From Enoplosus armatus (Eukaryota > Chordata > Actinopteri > Centrarchiformes > Enoplosidae), in assembly GCF_043641665.1 (NCBI RefSeq), contig NC_092200.1, positions 14,097,694 to 14,161,693 of the forward strand: DNA of 64,000 nt. Reading direction: 5' to 3'. Positions 35,050-47,069 of this stretch are shown one piece after another (positions within the stretch are counted from its first letter, which is position 1; each line of letters starts with the position of its first letter). Below the pieces are notes generated by a model. It was not told the origin of the DNA. It saw only the letters and a list, made by a program, of their open reading frames with translations, and ran no database searches. The translations under genes were made by a program, and so were the position numbers.

Positions 35050-36090
35050 AGACCAACAAGACAAGCATTAAAAAATCAGGCATATTTCTTGAACATCACC
35101 TCTAACATTCAACTTTTAGTGTAATATTTCATCAGACTAATATTCCACTACATTATTAAATGTATTTGATAGGGGAAGATGTGAGGACATAGTAGCTGCC
35201 ACATCTAACGTGTACCGTTTGAATCTCATCTGAGAGAGTTGCCCTTCTCATTCAGTCCTGCAAAGTCTCTCTCATTAAATGTTTGTCCAATTTATCTTAA
35301 ACTAATTTTTGTGGATTTTTTGTGGAAGGATGTTTAATCAAAAGCAAGCTTGACAGTGAAGCTGATTTGAGAGCAGCACCAGACCGATGCTGTATTCATA
35401 ATTCTTCACTATTAGCATGTGACATTTATAATCCATTTAGTGTCAGCCTCCTCTGTGCTGCTCTGTTGCTGACTTATGGCTTGTTTGGAAAGCAAAGATG
35501 CATAAAAGGTCAACAATATGTTGGCATGTAAGCCATGACAGACAAGTGAATGTTGTCACTTGTGAGATTGAAGGCTTGGTCTACAATGAAGCACAACTGT
35601 GCTGATGGTTTATCTGGCGCTGATATACATCAGAGGGATTTGATGTTCTCTTATCATGAAATGATAATGTACTTTGTCTTTTGTTTGGTACTGTTTGTAT
35701 CATAGATCTCAGCAATGAAAATAGGGAATTCACCGTTTCCAGAATACATATAAATGATGGCCAAAACAACTGTATAAAAATCTTTTGGAATTTAAATCTA
35801 TCAACAAAATATTTTATAGATTAAGTATCAGATTTGAGTCTTTTAAAGGTTGTGGTATTTAGAATACATTTGGTAAATGTTTGTGTTTCATTCCTGGAAC
35901 ACTGAACCAAGAAGTGAGCAAATCAGTTTGTATGTTGAATGCTGTTGAAGTGAAGTTTAAGACCTTAAGAGGCGATACAACATTTGCTCAGTTATCTGTA
36001 TTTCATGTCGGTATCTGACCCAACTGTCACCAATTGGCTGAGCTCCACCCTTCTTAGTTATTGGTGCTATGCCTTTCGCATTTTGCAGTT
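35050..36090. other. No gene seen
   Basis: A+T-rich intergenic sequence without recognisable repeats. Confidence 0.5.
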
Positions 36091-36094
36091 TGCA

Positions 36095-36430
36095 TGAATA
36101 CATTAATAACAATGGTAGATTTACCTCTCAAACATTTCTTGAAACATGGGTCTTGGATTTCAGATCGATAAAAGCAGCTCTCATGTCTGTTAGGCAACTG
36201 TTGATTTCCTGGATATCCTTTTCAGTGGTAGCTAGTTAATTACACTAAGGTTAGCTTCACAAGTTGGTTGAAAACACTACCTCAGACTGACTTTAATGTT
36301 TCCAGCTGATTCAAAGTAAAAGGGTCTTAATTGTGCACTTGATGGCTACATATATACATACATACTACTGAGGTTAAACTGCATGTCCCAGGCAAAAGGT
36401 CCTCACCAGTTGATGATAATTCATGTGAGT
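36095..36430 (+). repeat. Dispersed repeat family D, copy 1
   Basis: Shares ordered blocks with 42965-43290: AATAACAATGGT.GATTTAC, a GTTGGTTGAA block, TTTAATGTTTCCAGCTGA, TGCAC.TGATGGCTACATA, CAGGCAAAAGGT-like and a CCTCACCA.TTGAT end. Copies are diverged and differ by insertions; element class unknown. Confidence 0.6.
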
Positions 36431-36706
36431 CATATTGTAGACCAAGCATTTTTATTGCATTAACAAACACTCTACGAACTTAACTTTAATTGTTAACTTT
36501 GACAATAGCTTACTGTATGAGTGGTGGATTTCAGATATTTATTTCCCGCAGAGGAAACTGAGGTCTGTTGTTGTTACTGTTTATGTTTCATGTCGCTAAT
36601 GAAGTAACTTACTTGCAATTAGCTTGTGAGAGTACGAAGACTCAAACAAACACACAGAGGCTGCACAGTTTTGCATGTCACTGAAGGAAGAGCAACCTCA
36701 CAGGTC

Positions 36707-36708
<2 letters not shown>

Positions 36709-36751
<43 letters not shown>
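36709..36751. repeat. (CA)n microsatellite
   Basis: About 21 CA units. Confidence 0.95.
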
Positions 36752-36754
<3 letters not shown>

Positions 36755-37796
36755 CTTTATCATTGAATTCCTCCAGATCACTGAACTCTATCAGACTTAA
36801 TGTTCTGTGTGTCGCTACTCTTGATTAACGGACTCCTGTTCGAGGGGCTCGTGTGTTATGATGAGGATGAGTGTTAAAAGTGATTTATATTAAACAAATC
36901 TCCTGCTCAGATTATTCAAGGCATTCTTTTTTATGAGACACGACTCAATAGAGAACTTTTGAAGAGAGCGGTAAAAGGTTGTGATAAAGGTGGTTGCTAT
37001 GTGCCATCGCCTGCAGAGCCATGTGTCATATAGGACAGCAGCCAAATGTGACCTAAAGGTTTTTCTATAAAGCATTAACAAATGCTATATCCAGTGGTAG
37101 AAAGTAATACAGTGGTGCCAATTTTATACTGAATTCCGTCCAGTATCTGTAGTATACACCTTGTTAAACATAGACTTTATATATGTTATACAGTATGTAT
37201 TGTGTTTTTCCATTAATGTGTCATCATCTCAGGTTCTGGCATTTCAGCTCTGTTTGTAATTTACACTTTACCCAGAAATTGTAGTATCAGTTCTATAGTC
37301 TATAGAGTTTGGAGAACTCTTCAGGCCAGCACCAGCATTTCACTGAGCAAGCAGGGTGGGTTTACAGGGTCCCATTAAACAGGGATGGGACACTCTTTTC
37401 TGCTGCAACCCCATTTCCTGATTCATGGGTGTATTTATTAAAATCGTGTATAGTGCAGCTTTAAATCACTAAGTTTTGTTTATGTTAAATCATTCTGCAC
37501 TGAGCTTCATGAAGAGACATCTTTGCTCGGCTTTAGGAGGCTTGTCTAGAGCTAATTTGTGATACTGTACATGCTAATTAATTCTCCCCTCCTTTCCTAT
37601 CTCTAAGCATAACTTGCTTTCTGACAAAAGAGCACTGGCCTGCATGATGAGAACACACACACAAACACAGGAACATAACTAAACGCACACATTTGCACAA
37701 TATACAATACAGTTTTACAGTTTGTTAGCCTGTTCCATCTCTTGGGAAACAGGAAGTTGACTGGAAGCGACTGGCTGAGGTTCCCATGGAGAATTA

Positions 37797-37798
<2 letters not shown>

Positions 37799-37851
<53 letters not shown>

Positions 37852-37860
37852 TGTGTGTGT
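37799..37860. repeat. (GT)n microsatellite
   Basis: About 31 GT units with one TA interruption. The longest dinucleotide array in the window. Confidence 0.95.
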
Positions 37861-37944
37861 AGGACATATGTCCTCACAAAACAGCAGGTGTCCTTGGATC
37901 CAGAGACTAAGATAAATCAAATAATAAACATGAGGTATTGATAA

Positions 37945-38095
37945 AATACCCATTCACTCACACATTCACTCACACATTCACACACCGATGGCGACCGAGC
38001 TGCCATGCAAGGTGCTGGTCTCCATCGGGAGCAACTTAGGGCTCAGTGTCTTGCTCAACGACACTTCAACATGACCACTGTGCCACCATGACTAC
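37945..38095. repeat. Teleost-type interspersed repeat fragment
   Basis: Starts with CATTCACTCACACATTCACT repeats and continues GCTGCCATGCAAGGTGCTGG, CATCGGGAGCAACTTAGGG, CAGTGTCTTGCTCAACGACA and CTTCAACATG. I recall this module from many fish genomes. Confidence 0.65.
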
Positions 38096-39798
38096 ACTCA
38101 AAAGAAATAAGTACAAGGGAAGAAGACAAGAAGTTATGGAATAAGGTGGTAACAGCTTTGTTTTTAAGACCATGAAATACATTACACTGTTAGTATTTTT
38201 TAAATGACTCAGTACCTATTTAATAATTATGCGGCACAGTAGTACTCTTACTGGGTAACAAGACAGGAAAAGTTGGAAAAAATGAGTACAGGGCTTGAGT
38301 TAGTTGTGTCCATCTCAATGTTTAAACAAGGCTGACTAACATGTTGTCCGGTTCTGCATTCTGTCATGTCTTTTTTTTTCTTTCTTCAGGGCCAAAAAAT
38401 ACACAAATGAAAGGACATGGTTGAGCTTGAGGGCTAACACACATGTGCACAGTACATCAGCGCTGAAATTGTGCCGCTCTGAATCACATCGTATATACAT
38501 CCATGGAAACTTGCTGGTCTAGGCAAACTAGCACGGTCCTCACTAGCAACAACAACATCCTCACACCCAGAATGCAACACTCAAAGCAACAGACCATGAA
38601 GGGACACTGAGATTTCTGTAGCCATCATAGTTTCCTCCTTTTGGGTGTGTACATAATGAAAGCCAACAAATCAAATTTATGTTCAAATTGGCGCCCATAT
38701 GTACCCTGTAATTATCTAATATGCACCATAAAGTAAAGAAAACACTTACAGAGTCATTTATTTCTAGTGAAATTATTACCTGCTTATTCCCCAAACTTCA
38801 TACTTTCTGTCCACCAGTAGGTATCCAGTACCTATTTTATTGTACCCAAATCCTACAAAATATTTATGCTGTAATCTAAATTATCACCTGAAAATCCTGC
38901 ATACTTAAGAAACTACCCGAACGGCTGCGTGTTTGTTGACTCTGACGTGAAAACTGAAAACTTTTTTGCTAATTTCATTCTTCTCCCTCTGGACAAGCTC
39001 ACAGCTCTCGGTTCTCCTGCGGGGAGAACACAAAACAAATGACAGCAATTTACAGCTCGCTGCTTCTCGCTGAAGGAACAGACGTCGAGTCAGCCAGTGT
39101 GTCTGTGCGCTTAAAAAAACGTTTTTTAGTGACAAGTGATGTGACGCTACGCTGCTCCCTCACAGTCTGAAATGTCCCCTGATTGCTTTGGCTCATTGTA
39201 ATGGAGGAGATAGATTACAGATGCCGTGCAGTGGAGGTTGTTGTAGAAGTGCAGATTGTTGGCTGTAATATTTGTCATCATTGTATCTGCTCTTATGAAA
39301 GACATCAATCTCAACAATTTAAATCTGTGGTTTGTTTATTTCAAGACACAGAGAAGAATAATGGACGCCTTGAGGAAACAGAAATGCAAATTCTCACATT
39401 TAAGCAGTTTTCCATCATAACTAAGTCGTGACAGGCCAAGTTTGTTCATAGTGTGTATCTCTGTGTGCTTGTCAATGCCTGGTCGGCTGTGTTTGACACC
39501 AGGGTTTTAGGGCTTTCAGAAAACACAGAGAGAGAGAGAAATCTGAAGAATGTAGATAGCAGTGAGGTGTTGTGCTGATAAAAGACGTTTTAAACCTCCT
39601 GTGAATACGGTCGCTGTGTCTGACTCATTGCCTTATCTCGACTGCTCTGTCTGAACACCTCACCTCTCAGCTACGTCTGTGTGGGCCTCCGTTTTTCATT
39701 ATGCAGTTACACATCCACCAGCTCAATGACATTAGACAGGTTGGCCTACAAGTTTTTTTATGAGAAGACCAACACCTGCGACCTCAGCCTACACAAAG

Positions 39799-39846
39799 TG
39801 TGTGTGTTTGTGTGTGTGTCGGTGTGTGTGTGTGTCGGTGTGTGTC
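39799..39846. repeat. (TG)n microsatellite, interrupted by CGG
   Basis: TG blocks interrupted by a T-rich step and two TCGG steps. Confidence 0.9.
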
Positions 39847-41216
39847 TGGAGGAGGACCAAATGCCATCAGAGCCCAGTGACCCCAAGAAGCAGGTCAGAG
39901 ACTATCTGTCTAATGGCCTTTTCTTGGCCACAACACAAGCATCAGGTTTTTTGAATGCCATATAATCACATATAAAAGGTTTAAAAAAGGTAAGGTAGTT
40001 TTACCCTCACTCTCATCTGTGCCGTTCAACTTTTCATTCTTCTTCTTTATTATTATTATTATTAGTGTTTCTTTTACCTTCCTTTCTCATTTCCTCACTA
40101 GCTGTTACCATCCCATGGTTGTTGAATTTCAATCTAAAATGTACAGGAAAAGCTTATGTGTGAATTATTTCACCTTTACCCAAAAAGAACAATAGCAGAA
40201 CCATTGATTTGAGTTCAGTATAAACTACTTCACACTGTTTTATCAGCTGAAAGAGTGTAGGTGTTGTAATTACACACTATAAAATAAAAAAGTAATCTTT
40301 TCGGTTTCTGTTTCCATTCATATGTTACAATCAAATAAATCATTCATATATGAAAATGTGAAGTTTGAACATGGGCTGAGAACCAGGTTTTGTATTTCCC
40401 TTTTAATGCTGGTTCGTATACATATTAAAAATACATATTTATTGCTGGCATAGGCACCACCAGAGATTTTTTCTCTTGCTAGGCGCTAGGTTCATAGCGC
40501 TAGAAGCAGTGCCAGGAGTGAGCAAGTGTAGCATGTCACAGTTATTAGCATCGTTACAAATCTCATTGGGGTTTTAATGGGGTTTCTTTATAACAGTTTA
40601 CTTAAGTGAATATACCTAGCATGACGAGGGCAACGTGAACTTGCTATGAAGATTGCTATGGCAACCTATTGGACCTGATCAACAAACAGCAGCCCAATGA
40701 AGGAAATCAGACAGGACTTTGTATGTTACAAATTGTTGCACCCCCATCAAGCCCTACCCTAGCACTGCCTGTGGTTGCTGGATTGTTGGCTGAATACATA
40801 CATGTATCTTTTAAATCAAAATAGCAACTGACCTGAGTACTGTTTCCAGGTTTTTAACATTCCTTTGTTGCTGTCTGCTCTTGCTTTGTTATTCTCTTTT
40901 ATCCTGGTAAGGCACAGGCCTATTTCCTGGGAAAGCGTCACACAAACCCAAACACAGAGTTCTTTTAAAAGCCAGTCTGTCCTGCTTTAACAGCTTCTTT
41001 ACCCCAGCGTGTTGTTCTGTCACGGTTCCCATGTGCTGGCGCAGATGGACGAGGTCAGAATCCACTGACCTGTGAATAACTGTAAATGGTTTCCTCGCAG
41101 TGGTCGCCCTTTCTTATTCATCTCCGGTCAGATGTGTGCTGATGGGAAGGTACAGTAATGAGTCTTAGTTTATACTGACAGTGACCACTACCCTCACCTC
41201 CCGTTGTTAAGGCATT

Positions 41217-41239
41217 GTGTGTGTGTGTGTGTGTGTGTG
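41217..41239. repeat. (TG)n microsatellite
   Basis: About eleven TG units. Confidence 0.9.
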
Positions 41240-41896
41240 GAAGGTGGTAAAATAATGAGTTAAAGTTTACCTTTGCTTATGCACCTGCTGGGTTCAGATG
41301 ACCCTGAAATGTGCAGGATTGAACACACACACATGTCATGGCAGTGATACGCATGGCTGAACGTGCTGGTGAATGTGAGCACTAGGTGCAGGGAGATGTG
41401 GGGAGAGCTGAAATTCATTATCATTGTTCATTCAAATTTTAAGTCAAAATCATAAAACTAGGAGGACAAAGTAATTATTTTTATTACAAAACACTATTTT
41501 ATGAGAATATAGTCATAATACTGAAATGGATGGATGCATCTATTTTGCATTTGTGTCTGATCATCCATCACACACTGTATCGCAGACACTGAAGACCACA
41601 TTTTGACTAAATCTAGTATATCAATAACATATAGTAGTGTTCTGCCATTTTCGGAGCTGTATTATCCACACAGGAACAAGAAGCTTCTGCTGCAAAGGTC
41701 CCTGTTCGTGTCTTGGATACAGTATTTGATTTGGTAAGAGAAGATGGATGGTAGAGAACTGAACATGCTCTGAAACCCCTTCCTTGCTGACTGAGTGTAA
41801 GTTGCTCTATGCTTAACATAGATAACAATAATGACTAAGCAAACAACAAAAAACTAAATAACAAAAGATGGAAACAAGAATAGGGTGTGGGTAGAT

Positions 41897-41921
41897 GGGG
41901 GGGGGGGGGGGGGGGGGGGGG
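41897..41921. repeat. Poly-G run, 25 bases
   Basis: Uninterrupted G25, the longest homopolymer here. Length uncertain for technical reasons. Confidence 0.9.
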
Positions 41922-42964
41922 ATGGAAGACAGACAAGCAATATGAAGCAAACAAGAATTAATGAAAGTTCTGAGTAAATGTGTTGCAATGAGAAATTGTG
42001 GGAGGAAAAATAAAAGCTAGAATAGAAAGTGTGAGCGGCAGGAGAAGAAACTGTGATTACATAAAGGCCTCCATCCAACCAGCCATTCTTCCCCAGTTTC
42101 TCCAATAACCATTCATCCTCCTGGACACCTCCTAACATTTCCCTCAACACAGCTCGCATTATACAGTCATTATCCACCAGCAGAGAAGGACTTATGAATA
42201 CCGTTGTGACAAATGATCCAAGATGTACCCAAGGGTTTTCAGCCAGATGGGTTATGGAAACCTACAATGGCTTGGGTCAGAAAAAAAGACATACTATGAC
42301 ATTAAGGCACCCAATTTCAGATTGAAATAAGCAGATTTTGAGATGGTGTACAAAAACAAAACAATGAATTGAAGTAGCATATCAGTGTCAAACATTTTCA
42401 GTGTTGGATCAATATTATTTCAAGGTTGTGTTAGCTTTCCCTGTCATCATTTTTATCTTGGTGTAAGTTTGTTCTCTTTAATTGGATTGTAAGTGTCTTC
42501 AGCTTTTATCCCTTTCAAGGCGTAAAAAAAATCATATCACAAAGCTTTCCATCCATGCACTGTTGGTGAAGATGAAGGTAATCTCTTAATGGGGTAAGTG
42601 CAGGAGATTTTCTCTGTTACGCATGGAGTAATGTGATGTGTAGAGTTGTGACAAGCCAACAATGCTGCTAGCTGTGCAGGGCTCCTCTGTCATGCGTAAT
42701 TTACTCTTCTCTGACTCTTTGTCCTTTTCTTAACATCTATAAATCTTCTGAACCCTCTCTCTGTCTAAATCTTACAAATTGTTATGAATGGAAACTGACA
42801 AACTGCAAGGAAACACAGCAACTTTTTATAGATTGTCCTCAAAATCTCAAGAAGGGTTTCTTTTCTTGCAAAGATACAGGAACAAAACCTTACATTTTGT
42901 AAATGACCATTGACCTTTTATTGTTGCTAAGCTACCTGTCAAGCTTTCTGTTCCTGCATGGCAC

Positions 42965-43290
42965 ATAGGGCCTATACAGTTTACAATAACAATGGTGGGA
43001 GATTTACTACTTCTACTACTCTACTACTACTACTACTACTCTACTACTCTACTTCTACTACTCTACTACTACTACTGCTACTCAATGAGTTGGTTGAACA
43101 TGCTGTCTCCAGCTTATTCTTTTAATGTTTCCAGCTGACTAGTTTTGATACGAGAACCCTGTAATGGGTTTTAACATTATGCACCTGATGGCTACATACA
43201 TGCTGTGCTAAAAGACTGAAGCAAAAGCTGTATGTTCTAGGCAAAAAGTGAGCATCCTCACCATTTAATCATCAGTGTAGATGACATGGA
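42965..43290 (+). repeat. Dispersed repeat family D, copy 2, with a trinucleotide expansion
   Basis: Same blocks as 36095-36430. Where copy 1 reads GATTTACCTCTC, copy 2 carries a (CTA)n array (43005-43083), so the array grew inside the element after insertion or differs between lineages. Confidence 0.6.
43005..43083. repeat. (CTA)n trinucleotide repeat, imperfect
   Basis: About 25 units in blocks separated by CTCTA and CTTCTA steps. Confidence 0.9.
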
Positions 43291-43299
43291 TATAACAAA

Positions 43300-44660
43300 A
43301 CGAAACAGTTGTTCTTGTATTTCAGGGTAGAGCTAGTTAGTCCAGTATTATAGGCATGATAAGTAAAGGGTACAGGGGACAGTTATTTTGTTCTTATAAC
43401 TTTGGCTGCTTAGCTTACATAGTATGTGGCAAGACAGATGTTAGATTAATGCTTTATTGTTTGTATATCAAACACATATGTTTCCCTTTTAATGTTACAA
43501 GTGAACAAAAGGCTTTGAGAATGAGGAACCAGTGTGTTTTCATAGCAGGTCAGAGCTGCTAACGTTAGCCAAAACTCTGATAGCGTCCAGAACCAGCTTT
43601 CAGTGGATGTGCTAGTCTTGACTGGTGCTTTTTTTGAACCTGTAACCCCACAAAATAAATGAGTATTCGAAACGCCCTGATCTTGTTAGCACAGTAATGC
43701 TTGGTTGCTACTGTAGGTAGTAAGCTAATTAGCCAAAATTGCCAATGATAGCAGCTTATGTTAGAGCAGACAAACACACAGTTTGATCTATTCCTTCCTC
43801 TTTTGCTGCTGTGTTTTTGGTTTTAGAAAGGCTAAAAAAAAATAAAAAAAAGACACCATCCACCAAACTCTTGAGGTACAGAGCCTCGTGCACAGGTTTT
43901 CATTGTTTAGCAAAATCCAGTTTAACAAGCCTTTTGTGCCTCATCACAGTTGCTAAGCTTGATTGGACTATCCTTTCAATTGAGGTTTTCTTACATTCAG
44001 GACACAGACTATTTTTGGAGTCTGTATTAAGTACGACTTAAATAAGGTATATTAAGATACATATGTAACGCTCTCCTAGGATTAGAAAATGCAAATTCTG
44101 CTCAAAGTTATCTCCCACAACAGCATGGAGATTACAGATTCTTGTTCTGCTCTAACATTTACTCATCTCCATGTCTATTTTAGTCCCATTATTAAGATGC
44201 TGAGGAAACGATGGAGCCACGTTGTCATAGTGCTTGTATGATATGTATATCCTCATTAGAAAGACCATTAGAATTTAGTTGGAGGCAGTAAATATTTAGC
44301 GTCATATCATCACTGGAATGTCATTACTTTTCACAGCCTTCAGACAGAATGGTTAAATAATGCTTTAAAGCTTTGTGCTGTTCTGTGTATTTGTTCTGGG
44401 TGATTTCCTGTAAAAGAGATGCCTCAACAGCAACAGGATGAGCACTCACTTATTGCTCTTCTTGTTTCACTGAAAACAAATGGACAAGCTTAAACACAGT
44501 CCAATCCTACTATGTAACAGCAGGCAGCTCATGTGCTAATCAGAATAACCTCAACTTTCACGCAGTGTTTGTACAAGATGAACAGATCCACACTATATTC
44601 CTAGGCACCATTAGGTTAGGTGTCATAATAGGCTGTTAGCCTGATGCTAAATAATTCAAA
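43300..44660. other. No gene seen
   Basis: A+T-rich intergenic sequence. Small open frames at 43356-43562 and 43811-44041 have no domain. Confidence 0.5.
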
Positions 44661-44671
44661 CTAGACTGAGA

Positions 44672-44702
44672 ATAGTGAAATTTGGTACAGACATTCATGA
44701 TG
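44672..44702 (-). repeat. Antisense fragment of repeat family B
   Basis: AAATTTGGTACAGACATTCA is the reverse complement of the family B phrase around 'TGAATGTCTGTAC' seen in the + copies. Confidence 0.5.
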
Positions 44703-45799
44703 TACTGCTGTGCAATGGCTGTGTTGGTAAGCTACTCTGCCTTTTTTAGTCACCAGGTATGGATAAAATGGAGCATTTGGCATTGCAGCTTGTCTCTGAG
44801 TCTGAGCAGACGTGTGAGTTGTAATCAATCCTGACTTCAAAAATTGCAGTGTGCTCCCCACACTCTGGTTTTCTCACACCTGATTCCATTTGGCATGTTG
44901 GTGTGCTGACACAAGCTTCACCGTCAAATGTCAGTTAAAAATCATGAAAATAAATCTCCTGCTGTTAGCAGAAGACACAGAGGCTTTCACGTACTGGACT
45001 CACTGCTGTGCTTTGACAGTTGGTGATGGTCACAGGCAGGACATGTATTTTTATGACAACATTGCTGGAGAGCGATATTGAAAATGAAATGTTGACGTGG
45101 GACAGACTCACTACAGCTAGCCTTGGCATTGCCTGAGGGACTGTTGGGAGGCCAGTTATTATGGCCTCAACAAAGCTAAATCTGTAAACTACAACAGCAC
45201 AAATATACTGCTGTACCTCAACTTACTGTTTTGGGAGTGTTTCATAGCATCTTTCAGTGCTCATAGGCTTTTCCAGGATAATACATTTGCAACTTGGGCT
45301 TTATGGAAGTTGTCTGAAGGAGCCTATTGTAAAATCCAAACGACACAAGGAAACAGCTGAGACCAAAAAGTTTTCAAAGTTGTGCTGTTGTATAATGCAT
45401 GGATATGTTGTATAATACATATGATTGCATAAGATGGTCCAGGTGTATCTAACAACATGGTAATTTAGTGTAAATTGGAATTGGCCCAGAAAATCCATCC
45501 AGTGTGGTTTGAGAGGATTTTAATCAACAATCTGTAAAACCTGTGAAGCCTCACCCTGCCTTAGGGAGCTGCTCACTCAGTTAATTAATTTCATTAATGG
45601 GACTATCAAAGGAGATTTTAAACCTCCCATGGGGACCTGTTTTTGCTGTTTCAGAGACTCACAATAATAAAACTCCGGCAGTAAAAAAATTTAAAACTAA
45701 AAGAAGAAAAAAAAAGGTGATAGATTCCGCCAGGAACAGAAAAAATTAATCAAAAGTCAGTTTAAAAATCTTAAATGTGAGTAGTAATTTTGTCAACAT

Positions 45800-45985
45800 T
45801 AAAAGTCAAAATGATGGCTTACTAGGGCAGAATTATGACTTACTACATCTAAATTTTGACTTACTAGGTTAGATTATGATTTACTAAATCAAAAGTGAGA
45901 TAAAATGTCAATATTATGAGATAAAAAGTCAAACCTTTCTCTTACTAGGTCACAGTTTTTACTTACAAAGTCAACATGATTAGAT
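45800..45985. repeat. Degenerate minisatellite, AAAGTCAAAAT/GACTTACTAGG type
   Basis: About six to eight imperfect units of roughly 20-30 bases built from AAAAGTCAAAATGATGG, TTATGACTTACTA, TTTTGACTTACTAGGT, TATTATGAGATAAAAAGTC and TCTTACTAGGTCA. There is no coding capacity. Confidence 0.75.
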
Positions 45986-46664
45986 TAAAATTTTTCTTTC
46001 GTCTTTTTGCAGGTGTGCCTGTAACATGCATAAGTGTATTTCAGGAGTCAGCTGCATCTTTCAGGATGGGGTAAAGCTTGAAATCCATTATCTTCAAACC
46101 ATAACAAGTTACTGCATGATGGCAAGCGAGGAGAGGTTTGGAGCTGTGGCAATGTGAGCCTCCAACAGCTCTATTATCATGTTAATGTTGTTCTATTTAC
46201 ATCGGGTCATTGCAGCAGCAAGCACAAGAGGATACAGCAATGGAAAAAACAATTGAAGGATTTGTTGTATGCATGGTATTGAACACTTAAAAACATGATG
46301 TTGCATAGTATTCAAATTTTTGAATGGTGAAGAACATGAAAAGCTAAATTTGTAGCACTAATTTATACAATGTTACATAGTTTGACTGGGGGAAAAATAA
46401 TCACATGTTCACCTTTGTCTATTTTCAACCCTGCCTGTCAGGATGACGTAGAGGTACGTGCTAACTGCAGGAATACAATATCGTTATGTAATATTGTATT
46501 GCTTATAATGATTGATGCAGCCTGACAATTCAAAACTTACACACGTGAAAAGGATTCTGACTGTTTTATCTTTGAACAGGAACAAAAATAGCCTAAGCGA
46601 GCAAGACAAAACTTGTTCTCAAACCCTTGAAAAATAAAAAAAGATAGTCGTAGGCACAGCAGTG

Positions 46665-47060
46665 TTTTGGGATAAATGCTAATGCCAGTGTGCTAACATG
46701 TTCACAATGACAAACATGCTGATTTTTTGTGGGTATAATGTTCACCATGTTCACCATCTTAGTTTAGTGTGTTAGCATGCTAACATTTGCTAATTAAAAC
46801 TAAAGTACAGCTGAGGCTGATGGGAACGTCATTTGTTTTGCAGGTGTTTTGTCATAAATCAAAGTATTGGACAAAAAGAAATTTTGAATGGCCACTGGAA
46901 CATATTACAACCGAGGGGGACGTGAATATCTGTATCAAATGTCATGACAATCCATCCAATAGATGTTGAGACATTTCAGTCTGGACTTAAGTGGTAGACC
47001 GACAGACTTGACATCCCCAGAGCTGCAACGCTAGCATGGCTAAATATTTAATCACTGAGA
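46665..47060 (+). repeat. Dispersed repeat family B, copy 2 (most complete)
   Basis: Family markers in order: GTGCTAACATGTTCACAATG, GTTAGCATGCTAACATTTGC, CAGCTGAGGCTGATGGGAA, GTCATTTGTTTTGCAGGTG, ATCAAAGTATTGGACAAA, TGTCATGACAATCCATCCAA, TTGAGACATTTCAGTCTGGA, GTGGTAGACCGACAGAC and CGCTAGCATGGCTAAA. The end is better preserved than in the other copies. Confidence 0.8.
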
Positions 47061-47069
47061 GTACTCATT

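Larger units (their letters stand above)
38100..42960. other. No gene seen in 4.9 kb
   Basis: Intergenic, with TG arrays at 39799-39846 and 41217-41239, a TTATTA run near 40048 and the poly-G run at 41897. The open + frames at 39183-39431 and 39681-39965 have no domain, and the second runs through a TG array. Confidence 0.5.
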
